Source: Pseudoalteromonas sp.
GTDB lineage: Bacteria; Pseudomonadota; Gammaproteobacteria; Enterobacterales; Alteromonadaceae
DNA length: 64,000 bases
Assembly (NCBI RefSeq): GCF_018402495.1
Contig: NZ_JAGYIU010000001.1
Span: 1,159,137 to 1,223,136, forward strand
Direction of reading: 5' to 3'
Position 1 is the first letter of the stretch. Every line of letters starts with the position of its first letter. Positions 48,558 through 57,744 of the stretch are shown piece by piece. Under the pieces are notes generated by a model. That model ran no database searches. It had not been told where the DNA came from and was given only the letters and a program-made list of their open reading frames with translations. The position numbers and the translations under genes were made by a program.

Positions 48558-49643
48558 TTATCCTAAATTCGGATAATAAGTGCAATTTCTCAGATTAGAT
48601 GGCCAGCTGTTATAATTCGGCCATTTTCTCGCCAAAGGAAATTGCTTTAATGAAATATAAACAGCTGACACAAGAAGAAAGATACCAGATTTACGCGTTA
48701 ATAAAAGCAGGAAATAACCAAAACAAATTGCTGATGAACTAACTCGTTCACCGTCATCATTTCCAGAGAGTTAAAACGCAATAAAGGGCTTAAAGGCTAT
48801 CGGCCTAACCAAGCCAATAATTTTGCAGAGCAAAGACGCAAATCATCTTTCAAAGCAAGTAAGTTAACAGATGAAGTTACTGAATGGATTAATAAATTGT
48901 TGCTTAACGGACTTTCGCCAGAGCAGGTGGCAGGTCGCTTAGCTTTAGAGAAAAGGTCGTTTTACATCATGAAACGATTTATCAATATATTTACAGGGAC
49001 AAGGCGCGTGGTGGTGAACTACATAAGACACTCACTCGTGCATGTAAAAAGTATAAAAACGCTATGGAAGCTACGATAAACGTGGGCAGATAGTTAATCG
49101 AGTCAGTATTGATGAACGCCCAAGTATTGTGGATGCAAAGTCTAGGATTGGTGATTGGGAGGGTGACACAGTGATAGGCAAAGGGCGTAAAAATGCCTTT
49201 GTCACAATGGTTGAACGTAAAACGTTATATACAATCGTTCACAGAATTGAAAGCAAACATGCGCAAATAACAGCCGATGCGCTGATAAAGTGTATGACAC
49301 CATATAAAGATAAGGTTATTACCGTGACTTTAGATAATGGAAAAGAGTTTGCTTACCATGAGCATATTGCACAAAAATTAGAAGCGGATGTGTATTTCGC
49401 TCACCCATATTCATCATGGGAGAGGGGCATAAATGAGAATACCAACGGCTTACTCAGGCGCTTCTTCCCTAAGGGAACTGACTTTATGGCGCTAAGTGAG
49501 TCAGAAATACAGGCGGCAGTTGATAAGCTCAACCATCGGCCAAGAAAGACAAGAGGATATAAAACTCCTCATGAATTATTTACCGGGCAATCAGAAGTTC
49601 TGGTGGCTGCATAATGATTGCACTTAATACTTGAATTCAAGTA
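48558..49643 (+). mobile_element. IS30-family insertion sequence inside an SQR-type gene
   Basis: The element is about 1,086 bp. Its ends share TAAGTGCAAT (48576-48585 and, inverted, near 49615-49625) within imperfect inverted repeats. Outside that core, each end carries its own palindrome: TTATCC..GGATAA on the left, and a perfect 20-bp palindrome at 49626-49645 on the right. TTTATA flanks it on both sides (48552-48557 and 49644-49649), an apparent target duplication, although AT-richness may lengthen it by chance. It splits the DUF442-SQR gene. Confidence 0.85.
48650..49614 (+). pseudogene. IS30-family transposase, frame interrupted four times
   Basis: The product begins MKYKQLTQEERYQIYAL and ends GYKTPHELFTGQ. 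The DDE catalytic residues are visible in DWEGDTV, TLDNGKEF and ENTNGLLRRFFPKG. Reading it through needs one added base at each of four places: the A-run near 48720, near 48760, the T-run near 48960 and the A-run near 49057. The last 161 residues form one uninterrupted frame (49129-49614). A dead transposase or sequencing gaps would both explain this. Confidence 0.85.
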
Positions 49644-50629
49644 TTTATAACTTTATTTTTAAACCAATAATCAGATGATAAATACATGGCTTTTTGGGGC
49701 GCTCCGGCGCACTTTATCGGCATGGGTGGCTGGGAAAACACCGCTTTACCGTGCTTGAGATTTTGCACTAGTTCCCAAGTGTAAGGGGCCAAGTCGTATC
49801 GGTAGTTTGAGGTGACTCCGTTTTCACCTAATGTTTCGCTGAGCCCATCAATTTTATGCCAGTCGAGCTTAATGCCAGGGCATACTACTAAGTGTTCATA
49901 TTTTACTGTTCTACACCCATCAATTATTACCACGTTTTCATCGGGTATAAATGCAGCTGCCGCAGCTTTAAGCCACTTTACACCATTGGGGATCACCGAT
50001 GCTGTTGTTTTAACCGTTTGCTCAGGTGTAAATACGCCTCGGCCAACTAATGTCCATCCTGGTTGATAATAATGTATTTCGTTGGGCTCAATAATTACTA
50101 TGTCACTCTCTGGTGAACGAGACTTAATACTGGCAGCAACAGCAACCCCTCCTGCGCCAGCACCTATTATCACAATAGGGTAAGAAAAATCAGGGGCGCT
50201 AGTGTGCGTTTCACCATTATTTTTTAAACGCCTAATAACACCGCTTAAATCGTATCCCGCCTTTTGTGATAAATTTAAAATCTCTTCATATGAGTAGGTT
50301 TTTGGTGCGCTCATCGCCCATAGCGTAATTGAGCGAGTGCCGGTTCTGCAATACGCTAAAACAGGTTTCGGCAAGTCTCTAACAATATTTTCAAAGTTTT
50401 TAATATCATCATCGGTCACCTTACTACTTACAACAGGTAAGTAATGGCAATTTAAGCCTAAATTATTTGCTTGTTTTTCTATTGCAGCAAAACTAATTTG
50501 ATCAGCCCCCTCACCATCAGGTCTATTACAGACAATAGATTTAAAGCCTTGCTCTTTTATATGCTGCAAATCGTTCAGCGTTATCTGTGCTGATACAGAT
50601 AACTCAGGTGTTACTCGCTTAAAGGTCAT
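49638..50629 (-). pseudogene. 5' part of DUF442-sulfide:quinone oxidoreductase fusion gene
   Basis: The first 110 residues are a DUF442 phosphatase-like/rhodanese-like domain with the CRTGTRS active-site loop. A FAD/NAD-binding oxidoreductase follows, with IVIIGAGAGGVAVAASI near residue 153 and the SQR-like CPGIKLDWHKIDG region. The last few codons before the stop come from the inserted IS30 element. Intact members oxidise sulfide or persulfide at the membrane quinone pool. The start overlaps the upstream DUF442 gene stop by 4 bp. Confidence 0.9.
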
Positions 50630-50976
50630 AATCGTTCACCCTCACGATTTGCACTAACCATTGAATAAAGAATCCCTGAACGAGTGCCCGTTCTGCAATA
50701 TGCAAGAATAGGTTTTGGTAGCTTACTAAGGGCAAACTCGAATTCTTGCTTGTTTTCTTCTGTAATAGCACCGCTAATGACTGGTAGATAATAAGTTAAT
50801 ATACCAAGCTCATGAGCTTGTTCATTAATAGAAGAAAATGAGGGCTGTGTTTCGCACTCACCATCGGGTCTGTTACAAATAATGCTCTTAAACCCCATTT
50901 TTAATATTTCCGTACAGTCTTCAATACTTATTTGGGGTGAAACTGATACCTCATTAGATAATTTTTTAATGTCCAT
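50626..50976 (-). CDS. DUF442 protein (Blh-like phosphatase/sulfur-transfer domain)
   Basis: This 116-residue protein is a stand-alone DUF442 domain with the active-site loop AYCRTGTRSG. It is clearly related to the N-terminal domain of the next gene, sharing NRPDGE and LPKPxLAYCRTGTRS. ATG at 50976 is chosen because AGGGAGAG precedes it. In sulfide operons such domains are thought to handle persulfide sulfur. It lies between the MBL hydrolase and SQR genes. Confidence 0.85.
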   Translation of the reverse strand: MDIKKLSNEVSVSPQISIEDCTEILKMGFKSIICNRPDGECETQPSFSSINEQAHELGILTYYLPVISGAITEENKQEFEFALSKLPKPILAYCRTGTRSGILYSMVSANREGERL

Positions 50977-50989
50977 AACATCTCTCCCT

Positions 50990-51844
50990 CTAGATTGCAT
51001 TTACAGGAATTTTAATGAACGGTTTACCGGTTTGTGCTGAAACTAAAAACTGACCATTGCGCAAATTACATTGAATTGCGGGGAGTAGTAATTTAGGCAC
51101 AGCTAAGGTTGCATCTCTTTTTTCACGCTTAGCGATATACTCTTGCATGGTGATACTTGGCGATATCTGTACATTTTCAGATTTAGCTTGCGCAACCGAA
51201 ATGCAAGACAGAGGTAATGCACCGGCCTTAGGGTAATCATGGCCTAAGTACATTTTAGTATCGTCACGTAAGGTAAAGAAACGTTGAATGGTGTTATATA
51301 AATCTTCAGCGCTGCCGCCGGGAAAATCACAGCGAGCAGTCCCAAGGTGTGGGGCAAAAATGGTGTCACCAACAAAAATCGAGTTAGCAACTAAATAGCT
51401 TGCGCAAGCAGGTGTATGACCCGGTGTATGCCAGACGGTTACATTGAGATCACCAATTTTAAATGTATCACCTTCTTCAAATAATACATCAAACTGGCTG
51501 CCATCACTTGGGACATCGTCACACATTTCAAATACGGGTAGCCAGGTGCTTAATACGGTTTTAATCCCACTGCCAATACCTATTTTGCCACCCACCTTTG
51601 TTTTTAAGTAGTGAGCCGCTGTTATGTGATCTGCATGAACATGGGTTTCTAAAATCCATTCATTATGTAAATTATTGCTTTTAATAAACTCAATCACTTT
51701 ATCTGCATTCACCGTTGATGACTTACCTGAGAAAGGGTCGTAATCAAGCACTGGATCAATAATGGCGCATTTGCTTGTTGCTTCATCAATGATGAGATAA
51801 GTAAATGTAGCTGTGGTTGTGTCGTAAAATGTTTCAACGTTCAT
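50990..51844 (-). CDS. MBL-fold hydrolase, probable persulfide dioxygenase
   Basis: The 284-residue protein has a metallo-beta-lactamase fold of the ETHE1/Blh type, with metal ligands in THVHADHITAA, the His in HTPGHTPACA and the Asp in FVGDTIF, and a late GHDYP. Such enzymes oxidise glutathione persulfide to sulfite. This fits the operon, where SQR makes persulfide and a TauE-type protein exports sulfite. AAAGGAAC precedes the start codon. Confidence 0.9.
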   Translation of the reverse strand: MNVETFYDTTTATFTYLIIDEATSKCAIIDPVLDYDPFSGKSSTVNADKVIEFIKSNNLHNEWILETHVHADHITAAHYLKTKVGGKIGIGSGIKTVLSTWLPVFEMCDDVPSDGSQFDVLFEEGDTFKIGDLNVTVWHTPGHTPACASYLVANSIFVGDTIFAPHLGTARCDFPGGSAEDLYNTIQRFFTLRDDTKMYLGHDYPKAGALPLSCISVAQAKSENVQISPSITMQEYIAKREKRDATLAVPKLLLPAIQCNLRNGQFLVSAQTGKPFIKIPVNAI

Positions 51845-51855
51845 AATTGTTCCTT

Positions 51856-52662
51856 TTAAATTAACTCTTTAGAAATAATAAAAATGGCGATAACCAAGGT
51901 GAAAAATGCAAAGAATTTTTGCAATGAAGCACTGTCTAATTTACTGGCAACTTTTGTTGAAACAGCCATACCAATAAAAGTCGCAACTAGCATTAATCCA
52001 AGCAGTGGAATATCCAGTGTAATACCCGCTTGTAAATCACCAACAAACCCGAGTAATGATTTAAGCGCAATTATAAAAAGTGAAGCGCCAACCGCGTTTT
52101 TCATTGGCATGCCTAAAAACAACACAAGTGCAGGTATAATTAAAAATCCACCTCCTGCGCCTAGCACCCCAGTTACTAAGCCAACCACTGCGCCTTCAGT
52201 CATTATTAAAGCCGTTTTAGAACTTGGGTTTACGGTATTAGTTGTCGTAGTCGTTGCAGTTTGAGATTTGTACGCTTTACGTAGCATCATTACAGCCGAT
52301 GCCAACATTAAAATGGCAAATAAAACCATAATTGCTGTGTTTTTGGTTATATGCACTGGCGATAACAGTATGTCGTCGGGGATATTTGGCATTAAGAAGG
52401 CGCGAGTAAGGTATACGGCTACAATTGACGGAATTGCAAAAAGTATTGACGCTTTTATATCAACTAGCCCTTCACGAAAATAGCGAATAGCACCAAAGGC
52501 AGCAGTAGCGCCAACTAAAAGCAATGAATAGCCGGTCGCGATATCTGGCGAAACTCCCATTAAATAAACGAGTATAGGCACCGTTAATATAGAACCGCCC
52601 CCTCCTATCACGCCCAAAATAAGCCCCATAAATACGGCCATTACATAACCAAGTAAAATCAT
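51856..52662 (-). CDS. TauE/SafE-family sulfite exporter-like membrane protein
   Basis: This 268-residue protein has about eight membrane helices in two related halves, each with the family's glycine-rich loop (IGGGGSILTVPIL and LGAGGGFLIIPAL). TauE/SafE proteins export sulfite or organosulfonates. As first gene of the operon ahead of the persulfide dioxygenase, it probably removes the sulfite made by it. It lies 11 bp before the next gene. Confidence 0.9.
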   Translation of the reverse strand: MILLGYVMAVFMGLILGVIGGGGSILTVPILVYLMGVSPDIATGYSLLLVGATAAFGAIRYFREGLVDIKASILFAIPSIVAVYLTRAFLMPNIPDDILLSPVHITKNTAIMVLFAILMLASAVMMLRKAYKSQTATTTTTNTVNPSSKTALIMTEGAVVGLVTGVLGAGGGFLIIPALVLFLGMPMKNAVGASLFIIALKSLLGFVGDLQAGITLDIPLLGLMLVATFIGMAVSTKVASKLDSASLQKFFAFFTLVIAIFIISKELI

Positions 52663-53018
52663 ACCACCACCAAATAAACCAAAAGGAATATAATATAATT
52701 AAATGTTATAACAAGTAATGACGGAGATGTCTAATTTAAAAACACGAACTGCGTCATCGTTTTTATAAAACAGGCTAAAAACATCAAAAGCCAACCAACA
52801 ACAAACACATAAACCACTGATTTTTAATATTTAAATTAACATTAGATAAAACTAATTAAAAAAATACAAAAACAAAAGGATGTCAACCAAAATAAATGTT
52901 ATATTGTAACGAATCGGTGGGTTTTGAGTAATTAGCATATTACTAGATACAAAGTTCAATGATTTTTAACTTACTTTTATAGCCTTTACAGTTTTACTAC
53001 TGATATACGGAGTATTAA
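52663..53018. promoter_or_regulatory. 356-bp divergent promoter region with repeated AT-rich motif
   Basis: The inverted repeat TATAA-N7-TTATA lies at 52694-52710, 32 bp upstream of the TauE-like start codon. A related stretch (AAATGTTATATTGTAAC) begins near 52893, before the DUF2938 gene. These might bind an ArsR-type sulfide sensor such as BigR/SqrR, but no such regulator gene is present here. No gene is seen in the region. Confidence 0.35.
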
Positions 53019-53528
53019 ATGGCATACCTTTTTAAACTTAGTTTTTATTCAATCATATTAGGCGCTATTGCAACCGCGTTGCTCGATCTTTGGAATATAG
53101 CCCGGCACTACTTATTTGATACCCCGCTAACTAAATATGAGTTTATAGGCCGATGGATGCTTTATATGCTTGATGGTCAGTTTTACCATGCCTCTATAAA
53201 AGCCGCGCAAGCGCTTCCTTATGAGCTAATGGCTGGCTGGATTGGTCACTATTTTATAGGTATGGTATTTGCGGCTCTTTTGTTTTTGTTATTTGGATTG
53301 AAATGGCTTGAAAAACCAACATTTAAACCAGCTATAACGGTAGGCATGGTGACGGTGATAGTGCCTTATTTTATTATGCACCCGGGCATGGGAATGGGAA
53401 TTGCTGGTTACTTAACGCCCAACCCTATGTCTGTTATAACAAAAGTGATCATATCTCATGTTGTTTTTGGGGTTACGCTTTACCTTGGTGGACACTTAAT
53501 AAAACGAATGAAACTAAGGCCTGCATGA
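53019..53528 (+). CDS. DUF2938 family membrane protein
   Basis: A 169-residue protein with four or five membrane helices. Segments such as ALLDLWNIARHYLF, YEFIGRWMLYM, FYHASIKAA and FIMHPGMGMGIAG fit the DUF2938 family. The function is unknown. It is divergent from the sulfide operon, and members are sometimes found near stress or redox genes. It starts after GGAG at a good distance. Confidence 0.85.
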   Translation: MAYLFKLSFYSIILGAIATALLDLWNIARHYLFDTPLTKYEFIGRWMLYMLDGQFYHASIKAAQALPYELMAGWIGHYFIGMVFAALLFLLFGLKWLEKPTFKPAITVGMVTVIVPYFIMHPGMGMGIAGYLTPNPMSVITKVIISHVVFGVTLYLGGHLIKRMKLRPA

Positions 53529-53549
53529 TCCGGTAACATTCAAGGCTTT

Positions 53550-53594
53550 TAATAATGCATTTGCTTGCGCTTGGCGTAAGCAAATGCATTATTA
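53550..53594. terminator. long hairpin between DUF2938 gene and cydC
   Basis: A perfect 17-bp stem (TAATAATGCATTTGCTT with its complement) encloses an 11-base loop. No U-run follows. It lies between convergent genes and may act as a terminator or belong to a repeated palindrome family. Confidence 0.5.
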
Positions 53595-53720
53595 ACAAGG
53601 CGAAATTTATGACATAGTGTCGCTTACTATGCATAATGTGTAACGCTCGTAGCGATTTATTTACTAATCAAGCTAAACTCTGGGTAATCATGGTTTTAAC
53701 AAAATTAGGATACGCTTAGG

Positions 53721-55370
53721 TTAATCTAATTTAACAGTGACCCCTTGCTGATGCGCCTTTAAAAATAAGGGCTGCTCATGCGTTAAAATTATTAGCGTTT
53801 TAGTGTCTAACCAAGGTGTCATATTTTCCCAAATTCTCATTGCCATGGTCTCATCAACATTACTAAAAGGCTCATCTAAAATCACTAATTCAGGGTGTCG
53901 AAGTAATAACCTAGCTAAACAAATGCGCCTTGCTTGTCCGCCGGATACAACCCCTCCGGTTTCACCCAACCAATAATTTAAACCATCGGGTAAATTAATC
54001 GCCCACTCGTATAGCTCTACTGTTTTTAGAGCTGACCAAATATCTGCCTCTGAAATGTTATCTAAACCCACAATCAAATTGTAACCAAGTGTTCCTGAAA
54101 AAATAGCATCATTTTGAGGCAGATAGCTCACTTTTTCATACCAGTTATTAGGTGCTATATCCTGCAGGTTTAGTTGGTTAACATAAATACCACCATGCGC
54201 TGCAGTGACGCTTTCGATACCCATTAATAAATTAGCAAACGTTGATTTCCCTGTACCTGAGCGGCCAATAATTGAAACACACTGGCCGTGTTTTATAGAT
54301 AAGCTCAAAGGTGTATCTAGGCTTTTAGGTATTTTAATATGATTGTGTATATCAATTTGAATATCGCTCAGGGGCTTAAGCTCTTGGTATTTTTTTGATG
54401 CATTAGCATGGGTTAACGTTGTCAGTTTTGTCGCAGCAAACGATGTATGCCCCCAAGTGCTAAAATGATTAGGTAAACTTTGAATAACCTCATAAGCGCC
54501 TATCAGCATCATTACAAACATAATTGCTTGTGCCTCACTTATCAGCTGCTCATTAACTGCAAAAAAAACACTCACAACCACAATAAATAGCGCTATATTT
54601 AGCATAGAATCAAAAATCAGCTGAACATTGGCTATTCTTGCATTTAAGGTTTCTTGTAACCTATTAAATAATGTCAATTCATTAACGATTTTTTGCTCAT
54701 GCTGTTGCATTAAACCTATCGACTTAAGCTCAAAGGCACCATTTAGGTGCTCAATTATTTTTTGCCTAAACTCATCCATCATAGTTGCATATTTATAAGA
54801 AAGCTCAGCTGTAAGCTTAATTGTAAGCGCGATTACTGCGGTCATGCCGATCAGTAAAAACACCGAAAAATATAATGCCAATTCAAACCAAATAAAGCTG
54901 GTAAAAACAGTAAGTAAAAAAATGAGTAATACGGAAATAATTGGCGGAATAATATAACGAAGTAGCAAACTATCAAGGGCATCTAAATTGACAGTAAGTT
55001 TACTTAGCCACTCGCTATCCGTGCGCGCCCTTAACTGCTCAATAGACTGCTTAGTGAGATTGTTAAAAAGAGATAATCTAAAAACAGCTATTAATCTTAA
55101 AATAGTGTCGTGGTTATAAATTCTTTCTATATAACGTGAAATGGTTCTGCTCAATGCAAAAAAACGAATACCAGAGCCCGGAATATATAAATTTAAAATA
55201 CTGGCAATACCTAAACTTATTGCAATACCTGTCAATGCTGTTGCGGTAATAAACCAACCCGATAACATTAATAAACTCACGCCAGAAATGGCCGTTAGCA
55301 ATGCCCAAAAAACACCTAAAAATAAACGCTTTTGCTGGCTTTTATATAAAAGCTTAAACCAATACTTCAT
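53721..55370 (-). CDS. cydC: thiol ABC exporter subunit CydC
   Basis: CydC pairs with CydD in an inner-membrane ABC transporter that exports cysteine and glutathione and is needed to assemble cytochrome bd. The 549-residue protein has six membrane helices, then an ATPase domain with Walker A GRSGTGKST, signature VSGGQARR and Walker B LVILDEPFSNVD. It overlaps cydD by 17 bp. Confidence 0.93.
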   Translation of the reverse strand: MKYWFKLLYKSQQKRLFLGVFWALLTAISGVSLLMLSGWFITATALTGIAISLGIASILNLYIPGSGIRFFALSRTISRYIERIYNHDTILRLIAVFRLSLFNNLTKQSIEQLRARTDSEWLSKLTVNLDALDSLLLRYIIPPIISVLLIFLLTVFTSFIWFELALYFSVFLLIGMTAVIALTIKLTAELSYKYATMMDEFRQKIIEHLNGAFELKSIGLMQQHEQKIVNELTLFNRLQETLNARIANVQLIFDSMLNIALFIVVVSVFFAVNEQLISEAQAIMFVMMLIGAYEVIQSLPNHFSTWGHTSFAATKLTTLTHANASKKYQELKPLSDIQIDIHNHIKIPKSLDTPLSLSIKHGQCVSIIGRSGTGKSTFANLLMGIESVTAAHGGIYVNQLNLQDIAPNNWYEKVSYLPQNDAIFSGTLGYNLIVGLDNISEADIWSALKTVELYEWAINLPDGLNYWLGETGGVVSGGQARRICLARLLLRHPELVILDEPFSNVDETMAMRIWENMTPWLDTKTLIILTHEQPLFLKAHQQGVTVKLD

Positions 55371-57078
55371 TGTTACCTTCCGTGTTTATAGGCGATAAAT
55401 CTAAATGGGCATCAGCAATACTTAAAAGTAATGGATCATGCGAGGCTACAATTAATATGCGTTCTTTTTTAAGTATTTTGAGTGCACTTATAATGTATTT
55501 TTTACTTAATACATCGAGCTTTGACGTTGGCTCATCTAATAAAATCAGGGGGGCTGGGTTTAATAGTACCCTTGCAATGCTAATGCGCTGAATTTGTCCA
55601 CCAGATAAACCTTGTCCATGCTCACCAATAAGAGTATCTAGCCCCGTATGTTTATCTAATAACTCTTTATCAAGGCCAACAGTACAAAGTACATCAAGCA
55701 TTTGAGCACGGGTAGCATTAGGTGCTAACGCTTTTAAGTTATTAAAAACGGTATCATTTTTTATCCATCCTCGTTGTGGTAAGTACGCAATAGGTGCCGC
55801 TTGTGGATAAATACTCATACGGCCGGCTAACGGTGCAGTATACCCCGCAAGCGTGTTTAACAGTGTTGACTTACCTGTGCCCGAGGGCCCAGTAATACTT
55901 AACATGTGTGCCTGTTGTATATTAATATTAATTTTATGAGGAAGAGGTGACTGGCGGCTATACCCTATGACTACGTTTTGCAAATTAACCTCAATGTGTT
56001 GCTTAGCCTCAAGCGTGACAGTGCTAACAGTATGTTTTTCGTTTGTATTGTTGTTTTCATCATCAAGCGCGTTATCAAGTAATAACACGAGGTTGTTCGC
56101 AGAGCCTAAAGCGGTTGCTCTGTCATGGTAAAATGCGGCTAAATTTCTAAGCGGCTGAAAAAATTCCGGCGCTAAAATTAAAATTGCTAACCCTGAAAAT
56201 AAAGTGAGTTCGCTTGCAGGTCCCCAGTCAATAGCGCCATAAAGAGAAAAGCCAATGTATATAGCTAAACTTGCAATCGCCACACTGGTAAAAAACTCTA
56301 ATACCGTTGATGATAAAAACGCCAGCTTAAGCGTTTTCATGACGACTTTTCTATACCCTGCACTATTTTCCTTAACCTCGTTGTAAATGGCATTTTCTGC
56401 GCGCAGTAATTTTATATAGTCAAGGTTTGCTACTCTGTCTAAAAAGTGCCCGGCCAAACGCTGACGGATCAATGAATATTTTTGATTTACTTTTTCAGCT
56501 CCCATGCCCACCAAAATCATAAATAATGGGATCAAAGGTGCTGAAATAAGCAATAGCAATGCCGATAACCAATCAAACCAAGCAATAACACTTAAAATAA
56601 GCATAGGTGCTATAACGGCTAAGTTTTGTTGCGGCCAATACCTAGAAAAATAACTATCCATAGACTCAACTTCTTCTATCCACTGAGTTGCAGAGGCACC
56701 TGCTGAGTGTTTTTTTAGCGATAACGGGCTGGAATTCCGCCATTTAGCTAAAATAGATAGCCGAATATCATTTCTGATCCTCACACTTGCCTTTTGACTC
56801 AAATGAACTTGTAACCTTGTAAATAAAGGTTGGCCAATTAGTGAGGTAAAAAGCACGATAAGGGAGCCATATAAATCATTTAATTGTGCTTTTTCAATGA
56901 ATAAGGTTTGCGCCAAATAGCTAAAAGTAACCCACTGAATTAAAAGAAGTAACGTTGAGACAGTTCCTGACAATACAGCCGCATAAAGTAAAAATGACTG
57001 TTTTTTACTGTAGCGTTTTAAAAATTGCTTGCCAGTGAGAGCAGAACTCTCACCGACGGATTTATTTTTTTTGAACAT
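55354..57078 (-). CDS. cydD: thiol ABC exporter subunit CydD
   Basis: CydD is the partner of CydC. The 574-residue protein has six membrane helices in its first 340 residues and an ATPase domain with Walker A GPSGTGKST, signature GQGLSGGQIQR and Walker B LILLDEPTSKLD. cydAB is not in the window. Confidence 0.93.
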   Translation of the reverse strand: MFKKNKSVGESSALTGKQFLKRYSKKQSFLLYAAVLSGTVSTLLLLIQWVTFSYLAQTLFIEKAQLNDLYGSLIVLFTSLIGQPLFTRLQVHLSQKASVRIRNDIRLSILAKWRNSSPLSLKKHSAGASATQWIEEVESMDSYFSRYWPQQNLAVIAPMLILSVIAWFDWLSALLLLISAPLIPLFMILVGMGAEKVNQKYSLIRQRLAGHFLDRVANLDYIKLLRAENAIYNEVKENSAGYRKVVMKTLKLAFLSSTVLEFFTSVAIASLAIYIGFSLYGAIDWGPASELTLFSGLAILILAPEFFQPLRNLAAFYHDRATALGSANNLVLLLDNALDDENNNTNEKHTVSTVTLEAKQHIEVNLQNVVIGYSRQSPLPHKININIQQAHMLSITGPSGTGKSTLLNTLAGYTAPLAGRMSIYPQAAPIAYLPQRGWIKNDTVFNNLKALAPNATRAQMLDVLCTVGLDKELLDKHTGLDTLIGEHGQGLSGGQIQRISIARVLLNPAPLILLDEPTSKLDVLSKKYIISALKILKKERILIVASHDPLLLSIADAHLDLSPINTEGNNEVLV

Positions 57079-57744
57079 ATTGGGTCTGTTGATCTTTCAA
57101 GGTTAAATTTACCGCAGTCTGTTTGGTATTTAGGCTAGGCAGAGCCTATGTGGTGTTATTCCCCATCAATAGGCGATAACGCAGCATCAATGCCAAACAG
57201 GCGCTGCCCGAAGGGTTCTTCTGCCTAGGGCCGATTTACGCTTTGTTACCACCATGGATGGTGGTAAGGGGCGTGAGCAGGACGCACAAGCTTTGCTCGG
57301 TTTTAACTTAACCTGAACTGTGGTTAAGAGATTTACTAAAATATTGAATCAAAATGATATTTATGTTTATTTTCTCTAGCCAGAGATTTTCAGTGAAAAC
57401 AAAGCGAAATTACGCGTCAATAGCTAGTCTATTGCAAGTAAATTCAACGCAGTTAGCGCTGAAAATAGCTGCTTGAGATAGATTTATTATCCACAGTTCA
57501 GGTTACTTATTCTTACATGGATGTAAGCCAGTAGAATAACGCAGGAGCAGTTATCGAGCCCACTAGGTTACAAACCTCTTGGGGCGATTAAACCGCCCCT
57601 AGTTCGAACAAATTTCAATCCGCAAAGGTCAACAGACCCTGAACTAAAGTCGATAAAATACAAAGCGGGAAGGAGGAGCAGAAAAGTCTGTGAAGAGATG
57701 ATTATTGGAATTCGGGCTATTTTGCAGATCTATTTTATGCACCA
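57079..57744. repeat. 666-bp repeat-rich intergenic region
   Basis: No gene is seen. TTACCACCAT-GG-ATGGTGGTAA (57246-57267) is a tight hairpin. TTACATGGATGTAA lies near 57514, and GGGGCG/CGCCCC arms near 57579-57600. A MITE-like element occupies the middle. The composition and stem density are unlike the flanking genes and typical of dispersed intergenic repeats. Confidence 0.5.
57310..57504. mobile_element. MITE-like element with 14-bp inverted ends
   Basis: AACCTGAACTGTGG at 57310-57323 is repeated exactly, inverted, at 57491-57504, bounding 195 bp with no coding frame. Inside, ATTTTCAG and CTGAAAAT form a second nested inverted pair. The shape suits a non-autonomous element mobilised by a transposase encoded elsewhere. 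Confidence 0.45.

Noticed and set aside
48897..49079. 60-codon frame inside the IS30 element as a separate protein
   Set aside because: It is an out-of-phase fragment of the transposase created by single-base gaps.
51884..52264. 126-codon plus-strand frame over the TauE/SafE gene
   Set aside because: Antisense shadow; the minus-strand frame has the family's membrane helices and glycine-rich loops.
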